Both the position numbers and the translations under genes were made by a program. Shown here piece after piece: positions 1 to 12,600 of a stretch of 64,000 bases of DNA. The DNA is from Lamellibrachia satsuma (taxonomy: Eukaryota; Annelida; Polychaeta; Sabellida; Siboglinidae), in assembly GCA_033239005.1 (NCBI GenBank), contig BSQZ01000011.1:3001001-3065000 (forward strand), in the 5' to 3' direction. Below the pieces are notes generated by a model, which saw nothing but the letters and a program-made list of their open reading frames with translations, was not told the origin of the DNA and searched no databases. Each line of letters opens with the position of its first letter. The first letter of the stretch is position 1.

Positions 1-30
1 CAACGCATTCACATTCGTATGAAACCTTAG
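1..30 (+). CDS. last codons of zinc-finger gene copy 1 (partial)
   Basis: The window opens inside a C2H2 zinc-finger coding region. The first ten codons, ending in TAG at 28-30, match the end of the zinc-finger segment at 16321-16350 base for base. The rest of this copy lies left of the window, so whether it is intact cannot be judged. After the stop the frame still reads a degenerate finger (ICSTCGKSF at about 31-57), as it does in copy 2, so the stop is shared and older than the duplication. Confidence 0.7.
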   Translation, partial: QRIHIRMKP

Positions 31-545
31 ATTTGTTCAACATGTGGAAAATCATTCTTAGATCCCAGTTCCATGGTAAACATAAACGGATTCATACAGG
101 TGTGAAGCAGTAGACTTGATTGATGTGTGGAAGATTGTTCAAAAAGTCCAATAAGTAAGATTTGTGAAAAGAGGTGGAAAATTTGTCACAGTCTTGTCAC
201 ATTCTAAATTTCAAGTTTCTGTGAATTCAAAGCGTTTAATGTAGGAATGTTACTCGCTACATGGGATGTTCACCTTTGTAACTGGCTGCATAGAATTAAA
301 GTGTGTTTTAAGAAATGGCTTCAATATTTGTCCAGTGTTCTATGTTGGATATTTTTGTTATTATACAGCGACTGAAGCCCCTGTGGCATAGGTATCAGGA
401 ACTACTAGCGACCACGAACGTAACACATTGACCTGTTCCCATCCCAAGAGGTGCCCCTATAATGACCATGTCGTAATATATATATATTTATTATATATTA
501 GGCATGGCAGCTGGAACGTTATACGAACAGACAAAAAGAGAGAGT
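31..545 (+). other. 3' flank of zinc-finger gene copy 1
   Basis: This stretch is homologous to 16351-16975 and to 22020-22510, so it is the shared 3' flank of three tandem zinc-finger gene copies. An ATTAAA hexamer at 295-300, conserved in all three copies (16611-16616 and 22238-22243), is the best candidate poly(A) signal. Copy 1 lacks about 85 bases present in the other two between 'gtgttct' and 'tatgttgg' (near 343), a deletion private to this copy. A short TA-rich run at 476-500 corresponds to a long (TA)n in the other copies. Confidence 0.65.
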
Positions 546-1357
546 AGGGTCAATGGTGAGGAAGTACCAACTGAAATCACGCACGCAAGCTAAACTTAGC
601 TTTTCCGCTAAACGTGTCCACTTGAAAACGACGGGAACTGCAGATGGCGCTGCAAATATGTTTGCCAGAAAGCACTACGAATCACGAGGTGCGAGATATC
701 CGCAGTTCTACTTTCGCGACAACAGCCGTAATACCAGTGGAACGAAGAACACGGTAACCAGGAACGAGGATAAGCGACAGGGGAGGCTTCCAGGTGACAA
801 GATGACGAACCTGCATCTCAAATCTTATTCTTCTCCTAGGTTCCTTAATCTGATTCGCTCTCTATGTATCGTGATCTTCTGCCATTCTCTCCTACGCTCG
901 GCTGTCAACATCTGAACGTTCGAGATAGATATCTCTTAAAATAGTTCCCCATCTTTATTTTGGTCTTCCTCGTCGCCTTCTACCTAGTATTATGAACTTC
1001 TCTTTGCTCTCTTTGTCAAAATTTCCCCACTCATTATGTGGGCTCTCCGTCGTTGTTGGCTCCCACATACCTTCTTATTCAAGTGTTTCCGACGTGTTCT
1101 CTTAAAGGGGGGGGGGGGTGAAGCACTCGAACAACCATAGCCCAAACATAATAACATACCATTTACAGTATATATCACCCTTATATGATGGGCGCAACGC
1201 CACGGTAATTTTGTAATATCCTTTTTAACTTTGCCATTATCTTCGCTGGGCGGCGCCATATTGCTCTGCGGGGGGCTCAGCGGCAGAGTGGTTTGAGTAC
1301 GAGCTCCTGGCACCGCGTTCACACAGTAAAAACCTCTCGGAAAAACGGCCGAAACGC

Positions 1358-1760
1358 ATGGAAAATCAAATAAAAAGAAAACTGGTGTGCACTGGATGGC
1401 TCCTGGATATATCAACTAGTACTACAAATGCAAGGAAAAAACTTTTGATCGACTTCCGAGGAAGAATTTGCAGCGGAAAAGGTGGTTGCAAATGCGGAAA
1501 TTGCCGTGTCCGCCAGGCGCAGGCTCTGCGAGTGACCACTTTTCCGATGCAGATTACAAGACAAAAGACTATGTGATGAGCATGGACAGACGGTGAGCAA
1601 CAAGATGTCATTCTTGGTCAAAGACACCGTTCCATCTGAGATCTTTTTTTCGCATATGACCATGCATCTACAGACTATTCTGCGACAAGGAAACGTCAGA
1701 TATCAGAGGGCAGAGCGATGCGTAGGAAGCGACGAGCCGAAACCAGGTTAGTAAATTGGA
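1358..1760 (+). pseudogene. possible coding remnant near the left end of the TTAA element
   Basis: Two frames are open here. One reads CKCGNC, a compact cysteine cluster, at about 1486-1503. The other gives a lysine/arginine/glutamate-rich stretch. Neither starts convincingly and both stop within 75 codons. The place just inside the terminal repeats suits the end of an element-encoded gene, but I do not recognise it. Confidence 0.2.
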
Positions 1761-2706
1761 TTACCGTTACCATTGTGACTTATCACTACGATTACAATAT
1801 AGTTCCACCCCAATAAGCACAGCAGTGCTTCAACGTCAGCATTTATATGACCCACAGTAAATCGAAATGTATGAATACAATAAAGTGCGAGTAAGTGTTA
1901 ATAGTTTGATATAATTACGAGTGTTTTCCAATCCGCCGATTTATTTTCGACGTGATCAGACGTACCATCAATACGTGGGTGGCCGTATTCAAAACAATAA
2001 CAATAACTCAGTAAGTTCTACAGGATATACTGCAGCCTCATAACATGGGCCATGGCGTATGTACTAGGCAACATTATTCAAGAAAATAATTTGATATTAT
2101 TTATTGACAGTCATAATAAGTCTCATACTCTTGTGTTCTAAATGCCTAGAGAGCAAGTGGCAAGCGTAAGGCTAAGCCTGGGGGGGTTAGATGCATGGGA
2201 GAAACACGACCAAAAGACAGTATAGACTATAGTGCAACAGAAGCCTACTGTTGCTGTTTACATTTCAAATTCTTTATGGAAATATTTAAAATATACAAAT
2301 ACTTTCATTGTGATTAAGTGCAAATGCAGTTACAAAAACTTTTTAAAAGTATTTAAATATTTAAGTAAAATGCATTTCACCCATGCAATGTCTAGCTGGA
2401 AAGGAAACTAACTAAGGCATCGTCATCTACCCAGTTGAACACTGTCAGATTACACGTCTGCTTTCTATAATGACACTTTACAATTTCTGTCTGAATTCTT
2501 GTGACTTGACAATATGGCAAAATTATATAAAATTAATTTGCTTTATTGATCTGATTAAACCCCACATGTAATAACCGGAAGTTCATAGAGATGTATTAAT
2601 TACATTTTATTCTAAGTCGACTGATAACACTGTAATGAATATCATGGGGGAGGGGGCAATTGTCGGCACCCCACAATAGTATTAGTACAAGCTGTACATA
2701 TGAAGG
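1761..2706. other. no gene seen (interior of TTAA element)
   Basis: AT-rich sequence with frequent stops in all frames. No domain, repeat unit or RNA gene was recognised. It is the part of the TTAA element left of the nested hAT-like insertion. Confidence 0.5.
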
Positions 2707-2910
2707 AAGTATATCAGGCATGGGGTCAATTCTGTTTTGTAAATTCCAAAAAATCAGTTCTAATTCCGCCTTGCAAAAAATCAATTCCAACTGTTAAAAT
2801 GCTAGGCTAAAGAAAAATTCAAATCCAGTTCGTTTTAACACAGTTTTATTTGTCACGTGTGCACAATCATATTTAATCAGATATGATTAAAAAATTATTG
2901 TTCGTTAAAT

Positions 2911-2919
2911 GCACACACA

Positions 2920-2963
<44 letters not shown>

Positions 2964-2974
2964 CACACACACAC
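2911..2974. repeat. (CA)n/(CGCA)n microsatellite
   Basis: A run of CACA and GCAC units inside the hAT-like element. It produces a cysteine/valine/alanine-rich shadow frame on the minus strand. Confidence 0.95.
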
Positions 2975-3246
2975 TGCGACACCTCTCCTGGATTTCTGCT
3001 AACAAAACCAGACATTTTGGACAGCCCTGGACAGTTGGGTCATTAATATGAGTTTTGAACAGTTTCCCCTGTTTATATCGGGTCCAGGTCATTTGCCCCC
3101 CTTCCGGACATTTGCCCCTTTGTCACTTGCCCCCAGACATTAGCCCTTTGCCTTATTCAAAACCTGGACATTTGCCCCCTGTCCATAGCTTCTGGATTAT
3201 TTGTAAGTTTTTTTTAAGAAATGTTTTTTTAACTTCTGAACATGAA

Positions 3247-3396
<150 letters not shown>

Positions 3397-3429
3397 CTAA
3401 TTGCAATTAATGTTCTTTGTGCCAGATCA

Positions 3430-4040
3430 GCCAAGTAAATTACTTTATGTAGTTGGAGATGATCCTGTAATCAAAGGATTATCTTTATTGCAATTGTGGA
3501 AGAAGCCAGTGACATTAGGACCTGGACATGTTAGGACAATTGAGGATATTTGAAAGAAGCCATCTCAACAAGGTTTCTTTTGAATTGCATTTACCATGGA
3601 GAGTTGGAGTGACTCCATTTTCCTATAAAACTGGATGCACAAGCCAGAGTTGTCAGAATTCACTTATAACTTCACCATGGAAATTACTACTAGCATTTGA
3701 GGAGGTCAGAAGCTATGTTTTGTGTGTCATTCCTGCACCAAGAAGGGGGACCAACAAGATTACTCTTCAATGGGAGTGAAGCCAGCGTCAATCCTGATCA
3801 TGCAAGGGTGCTGTGGTCACTGATCTGATCTCCAGATCCAGAATGTGATCAACAAGACTGCCTGCAACCATGATGGTGACACGGCACAGATAGAAGCTGC
3901 CAAGGTCCGTGAGGACCTGAAAACTAAGGCAGCTAATACCAGGGGCACTCCAAACCAGTTGATCTCTGACTCGTTACTGTCCACCACTGTTTGTGGAAGC
4001 ATCACCCCAAGAACCCATCTTCCACCACTGATCTGACTAT
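3430..4040 (+). pseudogene. decayed MULE/FLYWCH-type coding relic
   Basis: The clearest part (about 3845-4036) reads a histidine, then a stretch rich in Asp, Glu and Lys ending LKTKAANTRGTPNQLISDSL. Its spacing resembles the segment following the FLYWCH zinc finger in invertebrate MULE-related proteins. Upstream frames (3528-3779) are broken by stops and shifts, and the FLYWCH aromatic/Cys/His signature itself is not legible. Position between a 9-bp target duplication agrees with a MULE origin. The family call is a recollection of pattern. Confidence 0.4.
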
Positions 4041-5114
4041 CAATGATACCTGGAAGACAACTGGTGCCAAAATCATCTCATACACACTCCAGTGGATAGG
4101 CCATTGCATTAGGCTAAAGTGACTTCGACTTGTCATTGAATGTTATGTTATTGTAGTAATAATGATAAAAATGCAAACTGATTTTCACTTGTCAACTATC
4201 ATAGAAAAAAGGGGCAGATGTCCGGGGGGGGAGCAAATATACTAGGAGGCAGATTTATATCGCTATCAGTTGTGGTATCATTGATATTTCATCAAATTTA
4301 CTGGAAAGTTTGAGTCTTCAACATCCTAATCTCCAACATGTATTCTCCATGGGGACATTTTGAATTACTACAAAGGGCAAACCCTACAGCCACATGTAAC
4401 AGCATTGTACAGGTGACCAGTGACATGTTTAGTATGGGAAACTTGTGGGCTGAACATTAGGCTTGGATAAACAAGGGGCTGCATTCAAGTGGGGCAGGCT
4501 TCCTCTCTCACACAAAGGGAATGAACAGGCAGGTGCCCTTAATTGGCAATCTCTGTAAATAAACCTTGTACACTGAGAAAGAAAATCAGGCCTGAATGGT
4601 CTGATTCTAGTTTTACTGTCTGTTACAGTAACTTAATATTTCTTTTTGATGCAAATGCTTGATTATATTGATCTTGGTCACAATGTTTCAATACCAGAGT
4701 AGACAGTGTCTATGTGGTAATGTTGACAACTTCCTGGCTGTTACCAGATTCAGGGTGACATGCTAATAACAGACAAATATGATTTTAAAAGTAATATATG
4801 TAAATATAAGGGTAAATATTAACAGTATCAAGTCAATAATTCCAACAAAATCAATTCCAATTAAAAAAAAAAAAATTCTGAGAAAAAAAATTCCAATAAA
4901 AATTCCAATTCCAGAACTAGAACTGAGGGTCAGTTCCAATTCCGGAATGGAATTGACGACATGCCTGAAGTATATTCATGACAATATATTTTCTCTGTGT
5001 ACTACAGCAACAGTCATGAACACTATAATTGAATTGAAACAAGCTTATGTCTGTGGGGATTTTGTCCATGCACCATACTATCTAGCAGATGCTTTCAGTA
5101 TAATACCTAATAAT

Positions 5115-5126
5115 TATATATATATT

Positions 5127-5224
<98 letters not shown>
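5115..5224. repeat. (TA)n microsatellite
   Basis: A TA run with a few early interruptions, inside the TTAA-flanked element and right of the hAT-like insertion. Confidence 0.97.
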
Positions 5225-5225
<1 letters not shown>

Positions 5226-5700
5226 GTGTGGGCAGGTATGTGTGTGTGCGTGCAGCATTTATAAGGTAAGGATGTCACAAGCATAGATCTGCATTTGGTC
5301 CAATAACAATATTCATGCAATATGTTATCTAAATCGAGTGTCAGATATAAAATAAGGAACCCCATAGAAAGTGTACCTATGGGTCCATATTTTGTCATGG
5401 AATTTGGACCCCTTATAAAATTTTTACCTCCCTGGCCCATTGAAAACAGTACAATGTTGATTAGATAATATGATGCACTTTAATTGGAGCTAGGATGCTA
5501 CAATTTTGGTTACATGCGTTTGGTTATGTTACCAGTGGCATTCGTCAAACTGACCAAACAGATTCATTAAAAACATTAAGAGATCAGTGAAAGACCCATT
5601 GGTTGAATTAACATGGCTCCATAGGGAAAATGCTTTTCACTGTGTTTGATTATTTTATACATTCTATAAGACACTGGCACTCTTATATTCTAAAAATAAT
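5225..5700. other. no gene seen (interior of TTAA element)
   Basis: AT-rich sequence with stops in all frames and no recognisable domain or repeat. Confidence 0.5.
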
Positions 5701-5719
5701 ATACGCAAGAGAGAGTTTC

Positions 5720-6340
5720 TCACATTGTGATTCATTTTTATTATGCAAAAGATGAATTTTGTAAAATGTTCAAGTCACTGTATTTTCAGATGAAGGATTC
5801 ACCATTGGCTTGTACAAATACAGGTACTACTTTTGAAGCATCCAGCACTATGGGTGATGCCGTCAATCTTTACATTACGGATGTCACCTTTAGTGCATCA
5901 CTGCAACTACTGCTGTGGCACCACATACAACTGATGCTGAAATGCAAATCGATCCGGTAACGATATTTCAAGTGCGACACTTCGCGAATGCTGCTGTAGT
6001 CACGGATGACATTATTGCACCAATGAACGTTGATCATGACTACTCCTATGTGAAGCTTCCATCAGATTCAGTGAGAATAAAGACATTGGTGCAGATGATG
6101 CACACTATGTGATAACAGCAACATAACCGAGGGTGACTCAAGCAGCTCCGACACCTATGAGAAAGAGAAGTTTGTCATTCGTGAGAAAAACTTATGTCAC
6201 TTTTCTGCACCTGCCACACACCAAACAGCCATAAACTGTGAAACAGGTTGCACTCATGTCTGATCTATCAGCCAAGGTCTTTCGGATACTGGGGTGTCTG
6301 TCAGGAAAGTGTGCTGATTTCTACCCCTGGATGAGTGAAA
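5720..6340 (+). pseudogene. decayed element-encoded protein, candidate transposase remnant
   Basis: Overlapping short frames (5727-5960, 5915-6112, then about 6118-6260) together read an acidic linker followed by a segment of the type 'EKxxVxEKxL...', where one frame has KFVIREKNL. In many invertebrate transposon-derived proteins an acidic linker precedes a block of the form FIVFESxLxxLF with paired cysteines; the order here is similar. Several stops and shifts are needed, so it is dead. Its place centrally in a TTAA-flanked element makes a Kolobok-type transposase attractive but unproven. Confidence 0.35.
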
Positions 6341-6349
6341 GGTGAATTG

Positions 6350-6790
6350 AATATGTTAGGTGTACATGTACTATCAGTCAGAATAAGTAGTGTATTGGTG
6401 TATATTTAGTGCCAGTAGTGTATTGGAACAGAAGGTTGGTGTGCAAGTACTATCAGTCAGAACAAGTAGTGTATTTGCTAGAGAATGAGACGCTTGGTTT
6501 ACATTTGCTGTCGGTAAGAACAAGTAGTAGATTCAGTCAGAACTAGTATTATATTGGATACACATGATTGGTGAACATTTACTGTCAGAAGAAGTAGTGA
6601 AATGGTGCAGATTCCAGAATGAGATAATTGGTGTACATTTACTGTTGGTAGGAACAAGTAGTGTATTGGTATGCATGATTGGTGTACGTTTACTGTCAGT
6701 CAAAACAAGTAATATTGTTACACATGATTGGTGTACATTTACTGTCCAATCAAAACAAATAGTCTATTGCCATTGGTACAGATGATGATG
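6350..6790 (+). repeat. degenerate tandem repeat, unit about 55-70 bp
   Basis: Seven diverged units share 'ggtgtacatttactgtcag' followed by 'gaacaagtagtgtattgg', beginning near 6357, 6430, 6495, 6565, 6625, 6675 and 6725. Unit length varies and substitutions are many, so the array is old. It lies inside the TTAA element. Confidence 0.8.
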
Positions 6791-7770
6791 GTGAAACAGT
6801 TAAAATGCCTTGGCTTTATAATGACTAATTATTTCCTAAGCTAAACTACCAGTATATTTGATATGTTGTGGCATAATAATGATGTGTGTAACTGTGATAT
6901 CCATGTTCCAGGTTGTATTTCCCGGTGGTAGAAGTCACTGTTTTTAGTCAATGTTTAGTCTTGGTTTCAGTCGTTCTAGTTAGCCTTATTTCTTTGGTAA
7001 TTCTTTTTCTATGTGAATAAACTGTTGATATATTATATGTTGGTCTCTATATAAATGAAATTGTGTGTAGTGATATGCAAGATGCTGCAGGTAACATTTT
7101 TGTTGACAGAAGTGGGATATGGATAAGAAGGCATTCACATCATTCAGTTATTAATATTTTAGTGGGATTTTTTTTAGTTTTCCAGGTTGTTTTTTGACCT
7201 GCTGCATACTGTGGGTGCCTCACAATTTGTCTATATCAGACTATTAGTACACTCACCTGTGTCAGGTCAATCTCCATAGCTAAACTTTCCATCAATTCAA
7301 TTCAGTTCAGAATAGACATCACATATCCTTCCCACATCGCAGGATGGGATTACTTGTCTTGCCTTTCCTGAGCCTGAAATATAATTTGTCAGGGTTAGTT
7401 GATAGCACTAATTCCATAATTACCATAATAGTTGCAAAACTGTGAACATTACATATTGTCAGTAGTTAATTACTGTTATTTAAATGATTACATTGCACCA
7501 AACAACAAGGTGTTATGGTGTGCTACAGAGAGGGGTGATTACAAGTACGAATATTAACGTAATCATGATTACAGTAATTATTGCAATCACAATTACTAAT
7601 GTAGTCATGATTACAATCATTATTACAATCACGATTACGGTAACATTTAAGAATATATATATATATATATATTCACATAATGAATTAAATAAACTCTCAT
7701 GTTATTATTGTCATCAATGTTATTCAACACAAAATCAAACACAATATTAAAATACAGTCACGGTACACTT
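6791..7770. other. no gene seen; AT-rich, with a short 'attac' array
   Basis: Mostly featureless. From 7470 to 7645 the words ATTAC, AATCAT and GATTAC recur in a degenerate array, followed by a short TA run (7651-7671). No domain is readable. Confidence 0.5.
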
Positions 7771-7777
7771 CATTAGA

Positions 7778-8403
7778 TTATATACAAAATAAAGAGAAAA
7801 GCCTGTTTGCACTGCCATTGTAGTTCGGACCTCGCCCTCGGGCTAGGTAAAAGAAATATACAGAAAAAATATGATTATTAAAATGGCAATGATTCGATAA
7901 CAATTGAATTACTGACCTGCTAGCTATAGGGCGAATCAATGAGTCGGCACGCAAATCATGCAATGATAGCAGACCAACATCTACAAAATCATCGTCTTCG
8001 CCTTCGTACGGTGATGCAAGCACCAATGCTGTCGGCACACAGTTCTGCATAGCCATAGGCATAGGCATAGCCATAGCCTAGCTAGCCCTAGGCATGGTAG
8101 CTTCCTCGGCGCAGCATGCCCACCACATCACATTACCTAGTCAGGAATCGCTGACAGTCAAAGCGCTGTTGTAATTTTTCATGAATCCAACGTCAAAGGC
8201 GAAGCCGACCTGGAGCGTGAGTCGCACACTCGGTGACACTTTACGACTGTCAACGGTTGTTTCCGTGTGGCCTGTCGAACTAGACTCTTCGTCTGTGACT
8301 GCGGTTTCCATTTTTCCAAAGATAGACAACTAGTACGGAAGTTCAGTAAACCACTAATCGCTAGTAGTAGATCTGGTGAAACTGTCACAAGCGATGCATC
8401 CAT
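7778..8403 (-). other. possible coding remnant, minus strand, right part of TTAA element
   Basis: Three minus-strand frames (7778-8074, 8141-8329, 8179-8403) sit about 0.5 kb from the right end of the element. One is acidic (EGEDDDFVDV) and another is Ser/Thr/Glu-rich after a methionine (METAVTDEESSS), as is common at the start of element-encoded proteins. No domain is recognised and no convincing splice model joins them. Confidence 0.25.
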
Positions 8404-9784
8404 CTTGTCAACAAGTAAAAAATAGTTCCGGTATTATGTTATCGCATATTCTCGTTGGTTAGCGTCTCGTGTGTTCGAGATGTGTGGCGTTTTCCACGAT
8501 TTTTTGCGTGTTTTGTTGTAATTTCTTTAACTTTTTTTATTTGGAACGAACAAAAACGCTATTTTGTTGACGTGTGCAAACACTTGTATATATAACAGAG
8601 ACCCATATCTTTTTTTCGCTCCAGAATGCCTATTTACGAAATAAATCGCAAAAAATCGAAACTTTACATTGATTAGATATACGCGACTCAAACCACTCGT
8701 TTCGACAACAAGATGGCGATACCCAGTGATGTATTTTGTCGATTTTTGTATCGAACAAAATCAGTTTTTCAGTTTATCTCATAAATTAGCAGGTATCTGT
8801 CACCATTAATGCATAGTTAGATAATATATATTTAAATATACGGCATAACACAAAATTGCTTCAGTTCCCCTTTAATTCACCTATCATTTCGTTAAACGTT
8901 TGGCATTCTCCGAACCCAGATTCCTTGTAATGGCTTCTGTAGTTCCTCCTTGCTATCTTCCACATTTTCACACAGTTCTTCTTGTTCCTATTGCCAATTC
9001 TCATCGATGATGCGAGTAGAGTTGTCGAATGTGCCAATACACGCCAGAACATCGACACCACATGAATCCTCAGAACCACGTCATGCAATGCCACTTCGAA
9101 AGAAAGATTGTTCTCCATGTAGCAAGCCCCATATGGGCCTACTTCCCACCAGCTACCGGACTTATGACGGCAAATCCCGCGAGACTCTGTGCACGTGGTT
9201 TCACTGGGAGACCATCAAGGAAGAGCGTTACTGTTAAATGTTTGTTGTCGATTAAGAACACTTTCGGAATACGTTGTGACACATACCGTCACCTTGTATA
9301 CATACCAAACAAGATCAGTATGCTACATTGTGTGCAGCATCCGTAGGCCCCTTAACTATGCCTGCACTGTCATGTTACGGAATAATTAATGTCCGCCGTG
9401 TTACCTAACTGTCCGCCATGTTACCCATGTGTTCCGCGTGTTAGCGGCCTTTAAGTGACGTCATACTAAATTGCAACGTGTGTAATTTAATTTATTTGAC
9501 ATACTAGCATGTATATATCACAACAGTATTGGGTAAAGCATAAATCATTACCATAATTGTTTTAGTTAATTCAATAGTTGATATGAAGTCAGTACTTATG
9601 ATAAACTTTGATGCGCTTTGTTGTAGGAACGGATATAATGCCTCAATTTGAGAATGACCAGTATAACAAAATTAGACATTTCAAGACCAAGATATAAATA
9701 CCACGATAGTTAGAATTCTTGAGAACGATGCGACAGACAAGCAGACGGTACTGCACAGTAAAAATAATGCTGAAACAAAATGTA

Positions 9785-10450
9785 CATGTATTGTGAATAA
9801 AGTACATGTACTGTGAATGAAGTACATGCGCTGTAGATGAGCTACATGTACTGTGAATGAAGTACATGTACTGTGGATAAAGTACATGTACTGTGAATGA
9901 AGTACATGTGCTGTGGATGAGCTAAATGTACTGTGAATGAAGTGCATATACTGTGAATGAAGTACATGTGGTGTGGATGAAGTACATGTACTGTGATTGA
10001 AGTACATGCATTGCGGATGAAGTGCATGTGCTGTGATTGAAGAACATGTGCTGTGGATGAAGTATATGTGCTTTGGATGAGCTACATGTACTGTGAATGA
10101 AGTACATGTACTGTGAATAAAGCACATTTACTTTGAATGCAGTTTGTGTAGTATGAATGCAGTGCTTGTAAATAAATGAAGTACAGTTGCTGTTAAAGAA
10201 TTACATGTGCTGTGAATGCAGTTCACGTATTGTAAATGTACATGTACTATGAATGCAGTTCATGTTCTGTGAATGGTGTACGTGTACTGTGAATGAAGTG
10301 CAAGTGCTGTGAATGAAGTTCATGTTCTGTGAATAAAGTACATGTACTGTGAATGAAGTACATGTACTGTGACTGAAGTACCTGTTCTCTGAATGCAGTT
10401 CGTGTTCTGTGAATGAAGTACATGTACTGTGAATGCAGTTCATGTTTTAT
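9785..10450. repeat. 20-bp minisatellite, copy 1
   Basis: About 30 units of a 20-bp word with consensus 'gtacatgtactgtgaatgaa'; variants ending 'gatgag' alternate in places, and the second half drifts to 'gcagttcatgttctgtgaat'. The unit is 20 bases, so all three minus frames repeat and give His/Ser/Thr/Cys-rich pseudo-proteins that are not genes. The homologous array is at 18425-19030, so the repeat predates the duplication. Confidence 0.95.
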
Positions 10451-10844
10451 GCAACACAAAACAACGGTTAAAAGTGCACCTTCGCACTGGACGTGTCAAA
10501 GTCAGCCCGTCAAAATTAGAAACGATGAGCATTTTTTTTACAGGTCATATGCTCCACATGAATCTAACGCCATTCCCTTGACGCGTTGAACATCTATTGT
10601 GTAAGCTTTGACTGGTTGTGGTGGTGGTTTAAATCAGTACAATGTGCCAGCTGTCTTCAGACGATGACAATGGCAAAGACTGGTCAAATACGTACTGTCT
10701 GACATTTTCGCATACCGATGTACGTTTTACCCACGAACGGTTTATTTGGCAGTCAGTAGATCTCTGATCATCTGAATCACCTATCATCCGCAGCTACGTA
10801 ATAGCTAGTAGCTAGTCAAAAGTAGCCACGGTTCGACTCCATTT

Positions 10845-11040
10845 TCATGACTTTCCACATGCGAGAGGTGAAGGACGATATGCCAGCGTGGCGAGATAGT
10901 GATCTTCTCCCTTGTCTGCTGCTTTACGGAGAATACGTTTCACGATTTTCACGCCATTCTCTGCATTTCCATTTGAATATGGAACGCATGGGCTCGACAT
11001 CTTGTGGTCGATGCCCCATTCATTTGCGAACTGTTGAAAT
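10845..11040 (-). pseudogene. Ty3/gypsy-type integrase fragment, copy 1
   Basis: The minus strand reads a retroelement integrase core end: FANEWGIDHKMSSP, then NGNAENGVKIVKRIL, then LATLAYRPSPLACGKS. In this family the third acidic residue of the DDE triad is the Glu of the sNGxAE motif, present here. Nothing readable precedes or follows; the frame runs into a CGCA microsatellite upstream. It is a roughly 195-bp scrap duplicated with its surroundings (19416-19595). Confidence 0.8.
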
Positions 11041-11292
11041 TTTGCATGCACGCAGATACGTTCGCACGCACGAACGCACGCACACACACGTTACATAATG
11101 ACAACAATGAATAGGACGAATCGATGAGAAATAGCACCGCTACTCCGCTAGTATTATGAACATACGCGATTGAGCGACATCGCTGCACAATAAAATATCG
11201 GTAACATTCGACAAATGTCGAGTTGTTATCTATGATTTTTATTTAACCTTTATTTTTATTTGTTAAATTGTAGATAACATAAATCGCAATGT

Positions 11293-11342
11293 ACGCACGC
11301 ACGCACGCACACACGCACACACGCACGCACGCACGCACGCAC
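11293..11342. repeat. (CGCA)n microsatellite, copy 1
   Basis: A short CGCA/CACA run matching the longer, purer run at 19831-19893 in the second spacer. Confidence 0.9.
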
Positions 11343-11490
11343 AAAAAGCAACAACAATAAAAGCGACAATAACTACAGCGCATGTAAAACAGGAGCACGG
11401 CACTATTACGCATCCTTGTTCGTTACTTCTTGCCCGCCTTGTCCACCTTGCCCGCCTTTTATTTGCCCGTCTTTTAGGGTGCTCCGGTTT

Positions 11491-11540
11491 TGTGCGACAA
11501 ACGGTGGCGCCACAGCACGGAGCCTAGGTAATTGAGGCTA
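11491..11540 (+). repeat. half of a foldback-family repeat, copy 1
   Basis: About 50 bases ('tgcgacaaacggtggcgcca', then 'cggagcct', then 'aattgaggcta') match one arm of the complete foldback element at 24055-24255. Only one arm is present, here and at 20023-20073. Confidence 0.7.
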
Positions 11541-11904
11541 ACAGGTGAGTCCAAGTATTGTTGAACTTTCGATGATATCAACAAGACTCGATATTGTATC
11601 AGTGAAGTTCTACGGATAATTAACAAAACATAGGTACATAGAGTTAATTAGTTAAAATGTAGGCGCATGTAATGCTTAAACGTGTGCAATACACATGTCG
11701 CCGTTATATCGCCCACTTTACTAATAATAATAACTGTATTAAATGTTAAACACCATCAAATCCGGGGCTAATGCCCCGTTCACGAGTGTGGAAATAAATA
11801 CATGAAATAGTAGTATTGTGAAATTACATATAAAAAGATTAAAAATGCAAAAAGAAAGTAGATAGACAATAGAATAATATAAATTGCTCACTACTTTGTA
11901 AATA

Positions 11905-12600
11905 CGAATGACCCGGTCCCGGATGGTTCGGCCCAAGACTGGTTCGGCCCACGCTGACGGTTTGGTTTAGCCTAGTCGTTTTGGCCGCTATGGTTGATTC
12001 GGAGCACGCTAGTAGCGCCTAACGGAATTCTAAGCGGCGGAATTGTAAGAATAGTCGTTTCGGCCTATAGCCGATTCTAAAAAAATTATGATTGCTCACA
12101 AAAACATACGCACACACTAATATAATTATCACAGAGCAATATCCATGAGATAATTTATATGACGTAATAAATTTAAGGTTATCAACCGACCAGTTAGCAC
12201 TATATTGTCAAAGTTGGGAAATTATTTAATTTGACAATTAAGCCAACTCAGTGCAACTGACTACCTTATGTCGAGTTTTAAACTTGTTTTTGCATCTTCA
12301 TCTGTACATATGTTTATGTTTAATAAAAAACAATTTAATTCTTAGCACATCTGTACGTTTTTCAAGATTCAAAAACGCTAATAATTTAGGATATAACACT
12401 TCCCAGTTACAACATATTACAACACGTAACAAGTTGCAAAAAGTCAAGTCGAAAATAACGAATGTAATAATACAGTCCACCGACTACATTTTCCAATTAT
12501 AATACGGTAGTCGTTTCGGCCCACGGATTCGGCCCATGCGAGCAAAATCCTTCCACGGTCCACCGGTTGCGAAAACAGTTGGTTCGGTCCACTCCCACCA
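11905..12600. repeat. TTCGGCCC-rich block flanking an AT-rich core
   Basis: The word TTCGGCCC or a near variant occurs repeatedly at 11925-12080 and again at 12505-12590, bracketing about 430 bp of AT-rich sequence. Both flanks also contain 'gatTCGG' and 'cggtcca' type words. The clustering suggests the two ends of one element, but no target duplication was found. The second spacer holds only the left flank, then a deletion. Confidence 0.5.

Noticed and set aside
553..915. 120-codon frame conserved in part between spacers
   Set aside because: The copies are recent duplicates, so similarity is expected without selection. Copy 2 has indels that break the frame and no domain is recognised.
9643..10459. 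Several His/Ser/Thr/Cys-rich minus-strand frames
   Set aside because: They are the 20-bp minisatellite read in overlapping frames; the same happens at 18366-18593.
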